Assembly: GCF_037482405.1 (NCBI RefSeq)
Contig: NZ_JBBHZZ010000008.1
Span: 1-64,000, forward strand
Reading direction: 5' to 3'
Source of the DNA: Pseudokineococcus marinus
GTDB lineage: Bacteria; Actinomycetota; Actinomycetes; Actinomycetales; Quadrisphaeraceae
Length of the DNA stretch: 64,000 nucleotides
In this document: positions 54,441 to 62,866 of the stretch, piece after piece
Layout of the letters: each line of letters opens with the position of its first letter
Numbering within the stretch: position 1 is the first letter of the stretch
Program-made: the position numbers and the translations under genes
The notes under the pieces: generated by a model
Told to the model about the DNA's origin: nothing
Database searches by the model: none
Seen by the model: the letters and a program-made list of their open reading frames with translations, nothing else

Positions 54441-55376
54441 TCAGCCGCCGGGGCTCGCCGCGCGGGCGAGCACCGCGGTCGCGAGGGCCTCGGTCGCCCC
54501 CGGCGCCACCTCGAGGAAGAGGGAGGGCTCCGCCAGCTCGAGCTCGAGGAGCAGCGGGCCGTCCGGGGAGGGCAGGAGGTCCACCCGGGCGTACAGCGGC
54601 GTCGCGCCGGTCCGGGCGCGGACGACCTCCAGCGCCCTCCGGGCGACGTCCGCCTCGGCCGCCGACGGCTCCCGCGCGGTGATCTCCTCGGGGGCGAAGA
54701 GGCCGTCCACGAGGTCGGCCGAGCGTCGCAGCAGCGGCCCCTTGCGGGCGGCGTGGGAGAGCCGGCCGTCGAGGAGGACCACCGCCGTCTCCCCGTGGTC
54801 GTCGACGCCCGCGAGGTAGGGCTGCACCAGGGCCGTCCGGCCGCTCGCGTGGATGGCGCGCACGTGCGCCCGCGAGCGCTCCGCCTCCTCGGCGCCGAGG
54901 CGCAGCGTGTCCTTGGAGCCCGCCGAGACCGTCGGCTTGACGACGTGCTCCCGGTCGAGGAAGGGGTGCTCCTCCCCGTCCCCGGGGGCGAGGAGAGCGG
55001 ACGGGACCACGGGGAGCCCGGCCGCCCGCAGGTCCTCGAGGTAGGTCTTGTCGGTGCTCCAGCGCAGCAGGTCCGGCGGGTTCTCGAGCGCGGTGACGGC
55101 GGCCACCCGCTCCGCCCACGCGAGGAGGTCGGCGCGCCGGGGCACGTAGTCCCACGTCGAGCGGACGACGACGAGGTCGGCGGCCGCCCAGTCCTCGCCC
55201 CCGTCGTCCCAGACGGCGGGCCGGGCGTCGGCGCCCCGGCCCCGGAGGGCGCGCACGAGGCCCTGGCCCTCGGCGTCGAGGTCCGGCAGGTCGCGGCACG
55301 TGGCGAGCAGGACGAGCGGCCGAGGGGTGGCGGGGCGGCCACCGGTGGGGCGGGCGGGCGGCGGGACGACGGTCAC
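54441..55376 (-). CDS. ATP-grasp domain protein, last gene of the ECF operon
   Basis: 311 residues. RimK-like ATP-grasp pattern: VVRSTWDYVPRRADLLAW and WSTDKTYLEDLRAAGLPVVP at the start, HVVKPTVSAGSKDT for the ATP-binding lysine, ALVQPYL, and a final YARVDLLPSPDGPLLLELELAEPSLFLE with metal-binding acids. These enzymes join a carboxylate to an amine or thiol using ATP; substrate unknown. GTG 55376 overlaps the S-component stop (GTGA), so it is translationally coupled to the cobalamin-type transporter genes, an unusual partner. Confidence 0.83.
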   Translation of the reverse strand: MTVVPPPARPTGGRPATPRPLVLLATCRDLPDLDAEGQGLVRALRGRGADARPAVWDDGGEDWAAADLVVVRSTWDYVPRRADLLAWAERVAAVTALENPPDLLRWSTDKTYLEDLRAAGLPVVPSALLAPGDGEEHPFLDREHVVKPTVSAGSKDTLRLGAEEAERSRAHVRAIHASGRTALVQPYLAGVDDHGETAVVLLDGRLSHAARKGPLLRRSADLVDGLFAPEEITAREPSAAEADVARRALEVVRARTGATPLYARVDLLPSPDGPLLLELELAEPSLFLEVAPGATEALATAVLARAASPGG

Positions 55377-56386
55377 CCGGCCATCCTGCCGCCCCGCGCC
55401 CCGCCGGCCGGGTCGTCGACGGGTGGGTCGTCGCCGGCCGGGTCGTCGACGGGTGGGGCGTCGGCGGGTGGGGCGTCGGCGGGCGGGGCGAACGAGGTGC
55501 GGCGGACCACCCGCCGCAGGCCGGCGAGGACCGCGGGACCGGCGAGGAGGACCCCGACGGCCGTGGTGACCGCGCGGCCGACGTCCCAGCCCAGCGAGGT
55601 GAGGGCCGAGTAGAGCAGGAGCCGGCCGAGGTTGTCCCCGAGCGGGGCGCCCGCCACGTAGGACGCGCCCGTGCCCGCGGTCGCCAGGGGCCACCCCCAG
55701 AGGTTCATGAGCAGGCCGAAGCCCAGGGCGGCGACGACGGCGTACCCGGTGAGCAGCGCCACCTCGGCCCGCCCGCGCGGTCGGCGGGGCAGCAGCCCGG
55801 CGCCCAGCCCCACCCATCCCGCGGCGACCATCTGGAACGGCAGCCACGGCCCCACCCCCGCCGTCAGCACGGCCGAGGCGAGCAGCGACGTGCAGCCGAG
55901 GACGAAGCCGAAGCCCGGGCCGAGCACCCGCCCGGCGAGCACGAGGAGGAAGAAGACGGTCTCGACGCCGACGAGGCCGGCCCCGAGGGCCCGCAGGCCC
56001 GCGTTGACGGCCGACAGCACGCCGAGCAGCGCGAGCGCGGAGACCTCGATGCCGCCGTCGGCGAGCTCGGCGAGGACGACGGCGAGGACGAGCGGCAGGA
56101 GGAGGGCGAAGAGCAGCGGGGCGCCCGCGCTGCCCGCCAGCGCGGCGCCGGCGGGCACGAGCAGCGGCCAGGCGAACATCAGCAGCCCGGCGACGGAGGC
56201 GAGCGCCAGCACGAGGGCCGAGCGCGGGCGCAGCCGCACCGCGGCAGGGCGCGGGGCGGCGGGACGACGGGCGGCGGGGCGACGGCTGGCGGGACGGGGC
56301 CCTGCGTCTCGGGGCCCTGCGTCTCGGGGCCCTGCGTCTCGGGGCCCTGCCTCTCGGGACTCCGTGCGGCGCGGCGCGCGCCTCAC
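55373..56386 (-). CDS. ECF transporter S-component, probably cobalamin (CbrT-like)
   Basis: 337 residues. A repetitive N-terminal tail (GPRDAGPRDA...), about six membrane segments, and a Pro/Asp-rich C-terminus. VETVFFLLVLAGRVLGPGFG followed by FVLGCTSLLASAVLTAGVGP and WLPFQMVAAGWVGLGAGLLP reads like the S-components annotated as CbrT/DUF-type vitamin transporters. The upstream B12 riboswitch makes cobalamin the best guess. GTG 56386 overlaps the ATPase stop. Confidence 0.82.
   Translation of the reverse strand: MRRAPRRTESREAGPRDAGPRDAGPRDAGPRPASRRPAARRPAAPRPAAVRLRPRSALVLALASVAGLLMFAWPLLVPAGAALAGSAGAPLLFALLLPLVLAVVLAELADGGIEVSALALLGVLSAVNAGLRALGAGLVGVETVFFLLVLAGRVLGPGFGFVLGCTSLLASAVLTAGVGPWLPFQMVAAGWVGLGAGLLPRRPRGRAEVALLTGYAVVAALGFGLLMNLWGWPLATAGTGASYVAGAPLGDNLGRLLLYSALTSLGWDVGRAVTTAVGVLLAGPAVLAGLRRVVRRTSFAPPADAPPADAPPVDDPAGDDPPVDDPAGGARGGRMAG
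56296..56355. repeat. Four-copy 15-bp repeat inside the S-component gene
   Basis: Units of GGGGCCCTGCGTCTC (56296-56310, -56325, -56340, -56355; last with one change) encode the tandem GPRDA repeat of the N-terminal tail. The period keeps the frame. Confidence 0.9.
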
Positions 56387-58176
56387 GACGTGCCCCTCAC
56401 GACGTCCCCCTCGGGGACCTCCTCGCCGGCGAGCGCGGCCCGCACCTCGTCGGGCACCAGCCACGGCTCGGGAGCCAGGACCTTGGCGGTCTGGGGCGCG
56501 AAGGCGGGCGAGGAGGCGACGACCTCGGCGGTCGGGCCGTCGGCGACCACACGGCCCTGGGCCAGGACGACGACCCGGTCGGCCGCCGCCGCGACGAGCT
56601 CGACGTCGTGGGTGGCGAGCACGACGGCGCGGCCCTCGGCGGCGAGCGCGCGCACGGCCTCGCCGACGCGCCGCTTGGCGCCCTCGTCGAGGCCCCGCGT
56701 CGGCTCGTCGAGCAGGACGACGCGCGGCGCCGCCGCGAGCTGGACGGCGAGCACGAGCGCGAGGCGCTGCCCCTCGGACAGGTCGCGCGGGTGCCGGTCG
56801 TCCGGGACACCGGGCGAGACCTCGTCGAGCAGGGCCCGGCAGGTGCCGGACGGACGGCCCGACTCGGCGTCCGCCTGCGCGCACTCGGCGGCCACGCTGC
56901 CGAGGTAGAGCAGGTCGCCCGGCGTCTGGGGCACGAGGCCGACGAGGGCGCGCGCGGCCGCGGGCGCCAGCGCCCCGGGGTCGCGGCGGCCCTCGGCGTC
57001 GGGTCCGTCGACGGGTCGCCGACCCGGCCGGAGGAGGTCGCGCAGCCCGGGGCGGACGCGCCCGGACGCGTCCGCCCCGGCGCCCGCCGCCCCGAGCACG
57101 CGCACGTCGCCGCCCGACCGGGGGCCCGAGCCCTGCCACGCCCACAGCAGCGACGACTTCCCGGAGCCGTTGCGACCCATGAGGGCCACGACCTCCCCGG
57201 CCGCGAGGTCGAGGTCCACCCCCGCGACGGCGCGCACGGCCCCCGAGCCGCGGCCGTGGACGACCGCGAGGCCGCGCGAGCGCAGGAGGGGCGGGCCGTC
57301 GTCGCGCCCGGGCGTCGGGCGGGGGGCGGGGCGGCGCCCGGCCAGGCGCTCGACCAGCGGGCCGGCGCGCCGGCGGGCGTCGCGCACCGACAGCGGCGGC
57401 GGGTCCCAGCCGGCGACGCGCGCGAGCTCGACGACGGGCGGCGCGCCGTCGTGATCGCGCATCATCGCGGCGGGCTCCCCGGCGCGGACCCGGCCGTCCC
57501 GCCCGACGAGGACGACGCGGTCGGCGTGCTGGACGACGCGCTCGAGCCGGTGCTCGGCCACGAGCACGGTGACGGCGAGGTCGTGCACGAGCCGGACGAG
57601 GGCCGCGAGGACGTCCTCGGCGGCCCCCGGGTCGAGAGCGGACGTCGGCTCGTCGAGCACGAGCACCCGCGGCCCGGCGGCGAGCACCGAGCCGATGGCC
57701 ACGCGCTGGGCCTGGCCGCCGGAGAGGGTGCGCAGCGGCCGGTCGCGCAGGTCGGCGACGCCGAGGAGGTCGAGCACCTCCTCCACGCGGCGGCGCATCG
57801 CCGGGACGGGGACGGCGAGCTGCTCCATCGCGTAGGCCAGCTCGTCCTCGACCGAGTCGGTGACGAAGCCCGCCACCGGGTCCTGGCCGACGAAGCCGAC
57901 GAGGTGGGCGAGGTCGCGCGGCGGCGTCGTCCGCGTGGAGGCGCCCGCCACGAGCACCTCCCCCGCGAGCTCGCCGCCGGTGAGGTGGGGCACGAGACCG
58001 CAGGCGGCCCCCAGCAGCGTCGACTTGCCGCTGCCCGTCGGCCCGGCGACCAGGCACAGCTCCCCCTCGGCGACGTCGAGGTCGACCTCGCGCAGCACGG
58101 GCCGCTCCGCGCCCGGGTAGGTGACGCTCACCCGGTCGAGGCGGAGCACCGGGGCCGGGGCGGGGGCGGGAGTCAC
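56383..58176 (-). CDS. Fused energy-coupling ABC ATPase (EcfA-EcfA')
   Basis: 597 residues with two ABC domains in one chain. Domain 1: GPTGSGKSTLL, Q-loop FVGQDP, signature LSGGQAQRVA, Walker B VLVLDEPTSALD, switch His in VAEHR. Domain 2: GRNGSGKSSLL, Q-loop VPQTP, signature LSEGQRLALV, Walker B VVLLDEPTRGLD, His in ATHD. Both sites look active. It powers the S-component through EcfT. GTG 58176 overlaps the EcfT stop (GTGA). Confidence 0.93.
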   Translation of the reverse strand: MTPAPAPAPVLRLDRVSVTYPGAERPVLREVDLDVAEGELCLVAGPTGSGKSTLLGAACGLVPHLTGGELAGEVLVAGASTRTTPPRDLAHLVGFVGQDPVAGFVTDSVEDELAYAMEQLAVPVPAMRRRVEEVLDLLGVADLRDRPLRTLSGGQAQRVAIGSVLAAGPRVLVLDEPTSALDPGAAEDVLAALVRLVHDLAVTVLVAEHRLERVVQHADRVVLVGRDGRVRAGEPAAMMRDHDGAPPVVELARVAGWDPPPLSVRDARRRAGPLVERLAGRRPAPRPTPGRDDGPPLLRSRGLAVVHGRGSGAVRAVAGVDLDLAAGEVVALMGRNGSGKSSLLWAWQGSGPRSGGDVRVLGAAGAGADASGRVRPGLRDLLRPGRRPVDGPDAEGRRDPGALAPAAARALVGLVPQTPGDLLYLGSVAAECAQADAESGRPSGTCRALLDEVSPGVPDDRHPRDLSEGQRLALVLAVQLAAAPRVVLLDEPTRGLDEGAKRRVGEAVRALAAEGRAVVLATHDVELVAAAADRVVVLAQGRVVADGPTAEVVASSPAFAPQTAKVLAPEPWLVPDEVRAALAGEEVPEGDVVRGTS

Positions 58177-59237
58177 CGGGCTCCCCCGCGCAGCGCCGCC
58201 GCCGGCGCGGCCGGGCGCGCCGTCCCGGCGGCGCCGACCGCCGTGCGGCGGGGCCGCGGCGCCGCGCCGGGACGCGGGGCCAGGACGGCGGGGAGCGCGG
58301 CCACGAGCACGGCCGCGAGCGCGAGGGCGCTCGGCTCCGGCCAGGCGGGCGGCGTCGTCGACGGCGCCACGCCCGTCGGGTCGAGCGCCGCCGCGAGGAC
58401 CATCCCTGCGGCCGAGGCCGCCCCCGCCGCGACGACGGCCCACTCGGGGGGCCCCCACGGGTCAGGGCGGTGGGCCGTCCGGCGCACGCGCGCGGAGGCC
58501 AGCCGCAGCCCGAGGACGGCGAGGACCGCGCCGCCGAGCAGCACCGGCAGGCCCGTCGCCGCGCCCGCCGTCGGGTCGAGGAGGCCGACGAGGCCCCAGC
58601 AGGTGCCGAGCAGGCCGCCGAGCAGCAGCGCGGCCGACGTCCGCCGGGCGCGGCGCGGCACGTCCGCCGTGCGCCCGTAGCCGCGCACCGCCATCGCCCC
58701 GGCCAGGGCGAGCGAGCGGTCCAGCGCGTCGGCGAGCACCGGCGAGAGGACGGCGGGCAGCGCCCGCACCCCCTCGTCCCCGCCCGCCCGCAGCCGGCGC
58801 GCCCGCCGCACCCGTCGCACGCTGTCGAGCAGCTGCGGGGCGGCGGTCAGGGCGATGACGACGGCCGTCGAGACCTCGGCGAGCGCCCCCGGGACGGCGC
58901 GCAGGAGCCGGCGCGCGTCGGCGAGGGAGTTCGCCGCCCCCACGCAGACGAGGACGGCGGCGAGCCGGAGGCCGTCGTAGACGCCGGCGAGCAGGGACCC
59001 CGCCGTCACCGGCCCGAGGAGGGTGACGCCGGAGAGGAGGTCCGGCAGCGGCACCGCCGGCAGGTCGAGGACCACCGGCCCGGTGCCGAGCGCCGTGCCC
59101 CCGAAGAGGACGCGGAAGAGCGTGCGGACGGCGACGACGACCCCGGCGAGCACGAGGTAGGCCCGCAGGTCGAGCCCGTGGGGGGCGTCCGGCCGCCGGG
59201 CCACGACGACGAGGCAGGCCACCGCGACGACCCCCAC
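58173..59237 (-). CDS. EcfT-type energy-coupling transmembrane protein (N-terminus probably longer)
   Basis: 354 residues from GTG 59237, with TM helices at both ends and the coupling-helix motif AMAVRGYGR near residue 185 (second A-R-G motif region RRVRRARRLRAGGD before it). The frame is open upstream and encodes ADRRGLHPGAWWLWALGLAA and ASRTSDPLLL, which looks like a genuine EcfT N-terminus, yet no ATG, GTG or TTG occurs before it. An ACG at 59334-59336 has GGAGG 5 nt upstream and would overlap the previous stop. The annotated start is therefore a minimum. Last 100 residues add extra helices and an Ala/Pro/Arg tail. Confidence 0.85.
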   Translation of the reverse strand: MGVVAVACLVVVARRPDAPHGLDLRAYLVLAGVVVAVRTLFRVLFGGTALGTGPVVLDLPAVPLPDLLSGVTLLGPVTAGSLLAGVYDGLRLAAVLVCVGAANSLADARRLLRAVPGALAEVSTAVVIALTAAPQLLDSVRRVRRARRLRAGGDEGVRALPAVLSPVLADALDRSLALAGAMAVRGYGRTADVPRRARRTSAALLLGGLLGTCWGLVGLLDPTAGAATGLPVLLGGAVLAVLGLRLASARVRRTAHRPDPWGPPEWAVVAAGAASAAGMVLAAALDPTGVAPSTTPPAWPEPSALALAAVLVAALPAVLAPRPGAAPRPRRTAVGAAGTARPAAPAAALRGGAR

Positions 59238-59325
59238 GAGGAGCAGGGGGTCACTGGTCCGGCTCGCTGCCGCGGCCAGCCCGAGCGCCCACAGCCACCA
59301 GGCGCCCGGGTGGAGCCCGCGGCGG

Positions 59326-60183
59326 TCAGCGCGCGTCGGACCTCCGCTCGTCCATCTCCTCGTCGCGGCGGCGACGGGCGCGCAGCGCGCCGAGCACGAG
59401 CGCCAGGACGACGAGCGCGGCGACGACCACCACGACCACGATCGTCGTCCACGGGACGCTCGCGGCCTCCTCGCTGCTCGCCTCCACCTCGGACGCGTCG
59501 GCGCCCTCGGGGTCGACGGCCGGGGAGTCGCCCGCCGTGCCGTTCTCCGGAGCTCCCGTCGGCGTCGCCGACGGGGACGAGGTCCCGGTCGGGGCCGCCT
59601 CCCCGGCCACGGGCAGCGCCGCCACGGCGGCGGGCTCGACGCGCGGCGGGGCGCCCTCGAGGCTGTCGCCGGACAGCTCGGTCCACGACCACGCCTCGAC
59701 GCCGCCGACCTCGGGCACGCGGTCGGCCGCGCCGACCTGGCTGGAGGTCCACTCGCCGTCCCGCGGCGCGTACCAGTACGCCCAGTACCCGTCGTTGAGG
59801 CAGTCCGCCTGGTCGGGCGCGGGCAGACCCTCGATGGTGCAGACGAAGCCGGGCTGGCTCTCCGTGGCCGTGAAGCCGGCCTCGGTGAGCGCCGTCAGCC
59901 CGTCGGGCGCCTCGAGCGCGCACCCGGCGGTCGGCGCGGCGAGGTCGCCGCCCGCGAGGCCCTGCGGGTCGACGAGGACGGTCGCGCCCTCGTCCTCGGG
60001 GCAGGCCTCGCCCGCGAGCTCGACGTCGGCGGACGCCGAGGGGGCGGCGGACGACGTCGTCGAGGGGGCGGCGGACGACGTCGTCGAGGGGGTGGCAGCC
60101 AGGGCCGGTCCGGCGCCGAGCGCGAGCACGAGGCCGGCGGACCCGGCGAGGGCGGCGAGGCGGGAGGTGGGGGCGACGGGCAC
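59326..60183 (-). CDS. Surface-anchored DUF4430 (transcobalamin-like) protein, first gene of the B12 operon
   Basis: 285 residues. Signal peptide (SRLAALAGSAGLVLALGAGPALA), low-complexity Ser/Thr/Ala stretch, a domain with LTALTEAGFTATESQPGF, VCTIEGLPAPDQADC and YWAYWYAPRDGEW, then a Pro/Thr/Glu stalk, one membrane helix (TTIVVVVVVAALVVLALVLG) and a short basic cytoplasmic tail. The middle domain fits DUF4430, the fold shared with transcobalamin and intrinsic-factor C-terminal domains. A role in capturing corrinoids outside the membrane follows from the fold and the riboswitch. GTG 60183 has AGAGG upstream. Confidence 0.78.
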   Translation of the reverse strand: MPVAPTSRLAALAGSAGLVLALGAGPALAATPSTTSSAAPSTTSSAAPSASADVELAGEACPEDEGATVLVDPQGLAGGDLAAPTAGCALEAPDGLTALTEAGFTATESQPGFVCTIEGLPAPDQADCLNDGYWAYWYAPRDGEWTSSQVGAADRVPEVGGVEAWSWTELSGDSLEGAPPRVEPAAVAALPVAGEAAPTGTSSPSATPTGAPENGTAGDSPAVDPEGADASEVEASSEEAASVPWTTIVVVVVVAALVVLALVLGALRARRRRDEEMDERRSDAR

Positions 60184-60315
60184 GAGGAGCCTCTCGGGAG
60201 GGGCCGGCCGGGCGTCGCCCCGACCGGGCCCGGCCCGGGGCGCCGACGGGCGCGCAGCGGGAGGCCGACCGGGCTCCGCCCCGCAGACCACGGCGGGGAT
60301 GGCGGGAGCCGCTGG

Positions 60316-60451
60316 CCCCCGGCGGGCGTTCCGGCTCGCGACGGCCCGGACCGCCGGGGCGGCGCCGGTCGTCGCCCACGGCTGCGGGTCAGCGCCGGCG
60401 TCGGACCGGCTTCCCCCGCGCGGGGACGGGCAGTTCTCGTCGGCGAGGGTA
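60316..60451 (-). promoter_or_regulatory. Cobalamin riboswitch with upstream -10 box
   Basis: Minus-strand RNA contains GGAAGCCGGTCCGACGCCGG (60414 downward), then CGCTGACCCGCAGCCGTGGG and, downstream, CGAGCCGGAACGCCCGCC with the B12 box at 60321-60336. These match in order and spacing the actinobacterial cobalamin aptamer (GGAA-CCGGTG..., CCCGCA-CGGTG, AGCCxGGA...CC). TACCCT at 60446-60451 is the probable -10. The aptamer ends about 135 nt before the DUF4430 start. Confidence 0.8.
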
Positions 60452-60515
60452 GCCGCCTCCCGCGCGGCCCCGCGCCCGCACGCCCCCGCGGCGGCGGCCG
60501 GCCGCAGGCGCCGGA

Positions 60516-60561
60516 GACGACGACAGCCCCCCGGCACGTCTGCCGGGGGGCTGTCGTCGTC
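60516..60561 (-). terminator. Terminator of tRNA-Arg
   Basis: Twenty-one-pair perfect stem (60516-60536 with 60541-60561) and a CGTC loop, between tRNA-Arg and the B12 operon. Confidence 0.9.
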
Positions 60562-60575
60562 GCTGTCTCAACGAG

Positions 60576-60648
60576 CGCGCCCGGAGGGACTCGAACCCCC
60601 AACCTTCTGATCCGTAGTCAGATGCTCTATCCGTTGAGCTACGGGCGC
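60576..60648 (-). tRNA. tRNA-Arg (ACG)
   Basis: GCGCCCG pairs with CGGGCGC; anticodon loop CTACGGA gives ACG, the substrate of TadA; T-arm GGGGGTTCGAGTCCCTC. Discriminator G, CCA not encoded. TACTGT (plus 60676-60681) gives a leader of about 20-27 nt. Confidence 0.95.
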
Positions 60649-60781
60649 AGCGGCCCGCCGTGCGAGCCGTGGAGAACAGTACCCGGTCCGCGGCGGAGCC
60701 CGAAATCCGATGCCGGGCCGGCAGGCCCCCCGTCGCCGCGCCCCGGGTCCCCAGCGCGACAGGACCCGCTCCCGCGCCCGC

Positions 60782-60898
60782 TGTGACGCGGGTCGCAGGC
60801 CGCTGTGACATGCGTCTCCGGGCTCCTGTGACGTCCGTCTCGATCGGCGACGGGGAGCGCTCCCACCCCTCGGCGCGAGCGCCGACCGCTCCTAGCGT
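60782..60898 (+). promoter_or_regulatory. Promoter of pckG with three phased TGTGA elements
   Basis: TGTGAC occurs at 60782, 60804 and 60827 in the same orientation, 22 and 23 bp apart, about two helical turns. The first is followed by N6-TCGCA, one base from the CRP-family consensus TGTGA-N6-TCACA. A 12-bp palindrome GGGAGCGCTCCC lies at 60853-60864 and the -10 TAGCGT at 60893-60898, 6 nt before ATG. Confidence 0.55.
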
Positions 60899-60904
60899 CC
60901 CGCC

Positions 60905-62782
60905 ATGACGACGAACGCCCCCGCCGACCCCCGCCCCGACGCTCCTGCCGCGCCGTCCGCGCGCACCGCGCCGGGCGTCCCCTCACGGCTGGAGGGCACG
61001 TCGCACGCCCGGCTCGCCGCGTGGGTGCGCGAGGTCGTCGAGCTCGTGGAGCCCGCGGCGGTGCGCTGGGCCGACGGGTCCGAGCAGGAGTGGCGCGCCC
61101 TCACCGACGAGCTCGTCGCCGCCGGCACGGCGATCCGCCTCGACCCGCAGCGGAAGCCCGACAGCTACCTCGTGCGCTCCGACCCCGGCGACGTCGCGCG
61201 CGTCGAGGACCGCACCTTCATCTGCTCGCGCACCCGCGAGGAGGCCGGCCCGACGAACAACTGGGTCGACCCGGACGAGATGCGGGCGGAGCTGACCGGC
61301 CTGTTCCGCGGCTCCATGCGCGGCCGCACCCTGCACGTCATCCCGTTCGTCATGGGCTCCCTGCGGGCCGAGCACCCGATGTTCGGGGTCGAGATCACCG
61401 ACTCGCCGTACGTCGTCGCGTCGATGCACGTCATGGCGACGGTCGGGGCCGAGGTGCTGGCGCAGATGGAGCGCACCGACGCCGACTTCGTGCCGTGCCT
61501 GCACTCGGTGGGCGCACCCCTCGAGCCGGGCCAGCAGGACGTGCCGTGGCCGTGCTCGGAGACCAAGCGCATCGTCCACTTCCCCGAGGAGCGCTCGGTC
61601 TGGAGCTACGGCTCGGGCTACGGCGGCAACGCCCTGCTGGGCAAGAAGTGCTACGCGCTGCGGATCGCCTCCGTGATCGCCCGTGACGAGGGCTGGCTCG
61701 CCGAGCACATGCTCGTGCTGCGCCTCACCGACCCGGCCGGCGAGGTCCACCACGTCGCCGCGGCCTTCCCCAGCGCCTGCGGCAAGACGAACCTCGCCAT
61801 GCTGCAGACGACGCTCCCCGGCTGGACCGCCGAGACGGTCGGCGACGACATCGCCTGGATCCGCCCCGACGCCCGGGGCGGCCTGCGGGCGACCAACCCC
61901 GAGGCGGGCCTCTTCGGCGTCGCCCCGGGCACCGGGTGGTCCACCAACCCCACGGCGATGCGGGCGGTCGCGGCGGGCCGGTCGATCTTCACCAACGTCG
62001 CGCTCACCGACGACGGCGACGTGTGGTGGGAGGGGATGACCGACGAGCCGCCCGCGCACCTCGTCGACTGGCGGGGCCGGGACTGGACCCCGGCGTCCGA
62101 CGAGCCGGCCGCCCACCCGAACTCCCGCTTCTGCACCCCGATCCACCAGCTGCCGAGCCTCGCCGCGGCCTACGAGGACCCGGAGGGCGTACCCCTGTCC
62201 GCGATCCTCGTGGGCGGCCGGCGCCGCACCACCGTGCCCCTCGTCGTCGAGGCGCGGGACTGGCAGCACGGCGTCTTCCTCGCCGCGACGCTCTCCTCGG
62301 AGACGACGGCCGCGGCCACCGGTCAGGTCGGCGTCGTGCGCCGCGACCCCGTCGCGATGCTCCCCTTCATCGGCTACGACGCCGGCGACTACCTCTCCCA
62401 CTGGCTGCGCGTCGGCGAGGGCCTCTCCCCCGAGCGCCGCCCCAAGATCTTCTGCGTGAACTGGTTCCGCCGCGGGGACGACGGCCGCTTCCTGTGGCCG
62501 GGCTTCGGGGAGAACACGCGCGTGCTCGCGTGGGTCGTCGGCCGCGCCGCGGGCCGCGGCGACGCCCGCGAGACGCCGGTCGGCCTCGTGCCGCCCGTGG
62601 ACGCGCTCGACCTGCGGGGCCTCGAGACCGACCCCGACGACGTGCGCGCGGCCCTCGCCGTCGACGCCGACGAGTGGCGCGCCGAGCTCCCCGAGGTCGG
62701 GGCCTGGCTGGACGCGCTGGGCCCGACCGTCCCCGCCGCCCTGCACGCCGAGCACGAGGAGCTCGCCCGCCGCCTGGGCTGA
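60905..62782 (+). CDS. pckG: Phosphoenolpyruvate carboxykinase (GTP)
   Basis: 625-residue gluconeogenic enzyme converting oxaloacetate and GTP to PEP. The P-loop is FPSACGKTNLAML with the reactive Cys; guanine and substrate sites include NWFRRGDDGRFLWPGFGENTRV (in parts), YGGNALLGKKCYALRIAS and ETKRIVHFPEERSVWSYGSG. Length is standard for the GTP form. It is monocistronic, between tRNA genes, with a probable leaderless start and CRP-like elements upstream. Confidence 0.97.
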   Translation: MTTNAPADPRPDAPAAPSARTAPGVPSRLEGTSHARLAAWVREVVELVEPAAVRWADGSEQEWRALTDELVAAGTAIRLDPQRKPDSYLVRSDPGDVARVEDRTFICSRTREEAGPTNNWVDPDEMRAELTGLFRGSMRGRTLHVIPFVMGSLRAEHPMFGVEITDSPYVVASMHVMATVGAEVLAQMERTDADFVPCLHSVGAPLEPGQQDVPWPCSETKRIVHFPEERSVWSYGSGYGGNALLGKKCYALRIASVIARDEGWLAEHMLVLRLTDPAGEVHHVAAAFPSACGKTNLAMLQTTLPGWTAETVGDDIAWIRPDARGGLRATNPEAGLFGVAPGTGWSTNPTAMRAVAAGRSIFTNVALTDDGDVWWEGMTDEPPAHLVDWRGRDWTPASDEPAAHPNSRFCTPIHQLPSLAAAYEDPEGVPLSAILVGGRRRTTVPLVVEARDWQHGVFLAATLSSETTAAATGQVGVVRRDPVAMLPFIGYDAGDYLSHWLRVGEGLSPERRPKIFCVNWFRRGDDGRFLWPGFGENTRVLAWVVGRAAGRGDARETPVGLVPPVDALDLRGLETDPDDVRAALAVDADEWRAELPEVGAWLDALGPTVPAALHAEHEELARRLG

Positions 62783-62866
62783 CCGACCGCTGCCCCGCGG
62801 GCGGCGCACCCGGCGCCCCGCAGGCGGCTTTGCGGGTGGCGCACCGCCGTCTGTACCCTCGCCCGC

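Noticed and set aside
60184..60315. Extended N-terminus of the DUF4430 protein into the riboswitch
   Set aside because: The frame is open to 60537, but the signal peptide starts at 60183 and the upstream DNA matches aptamer elements.
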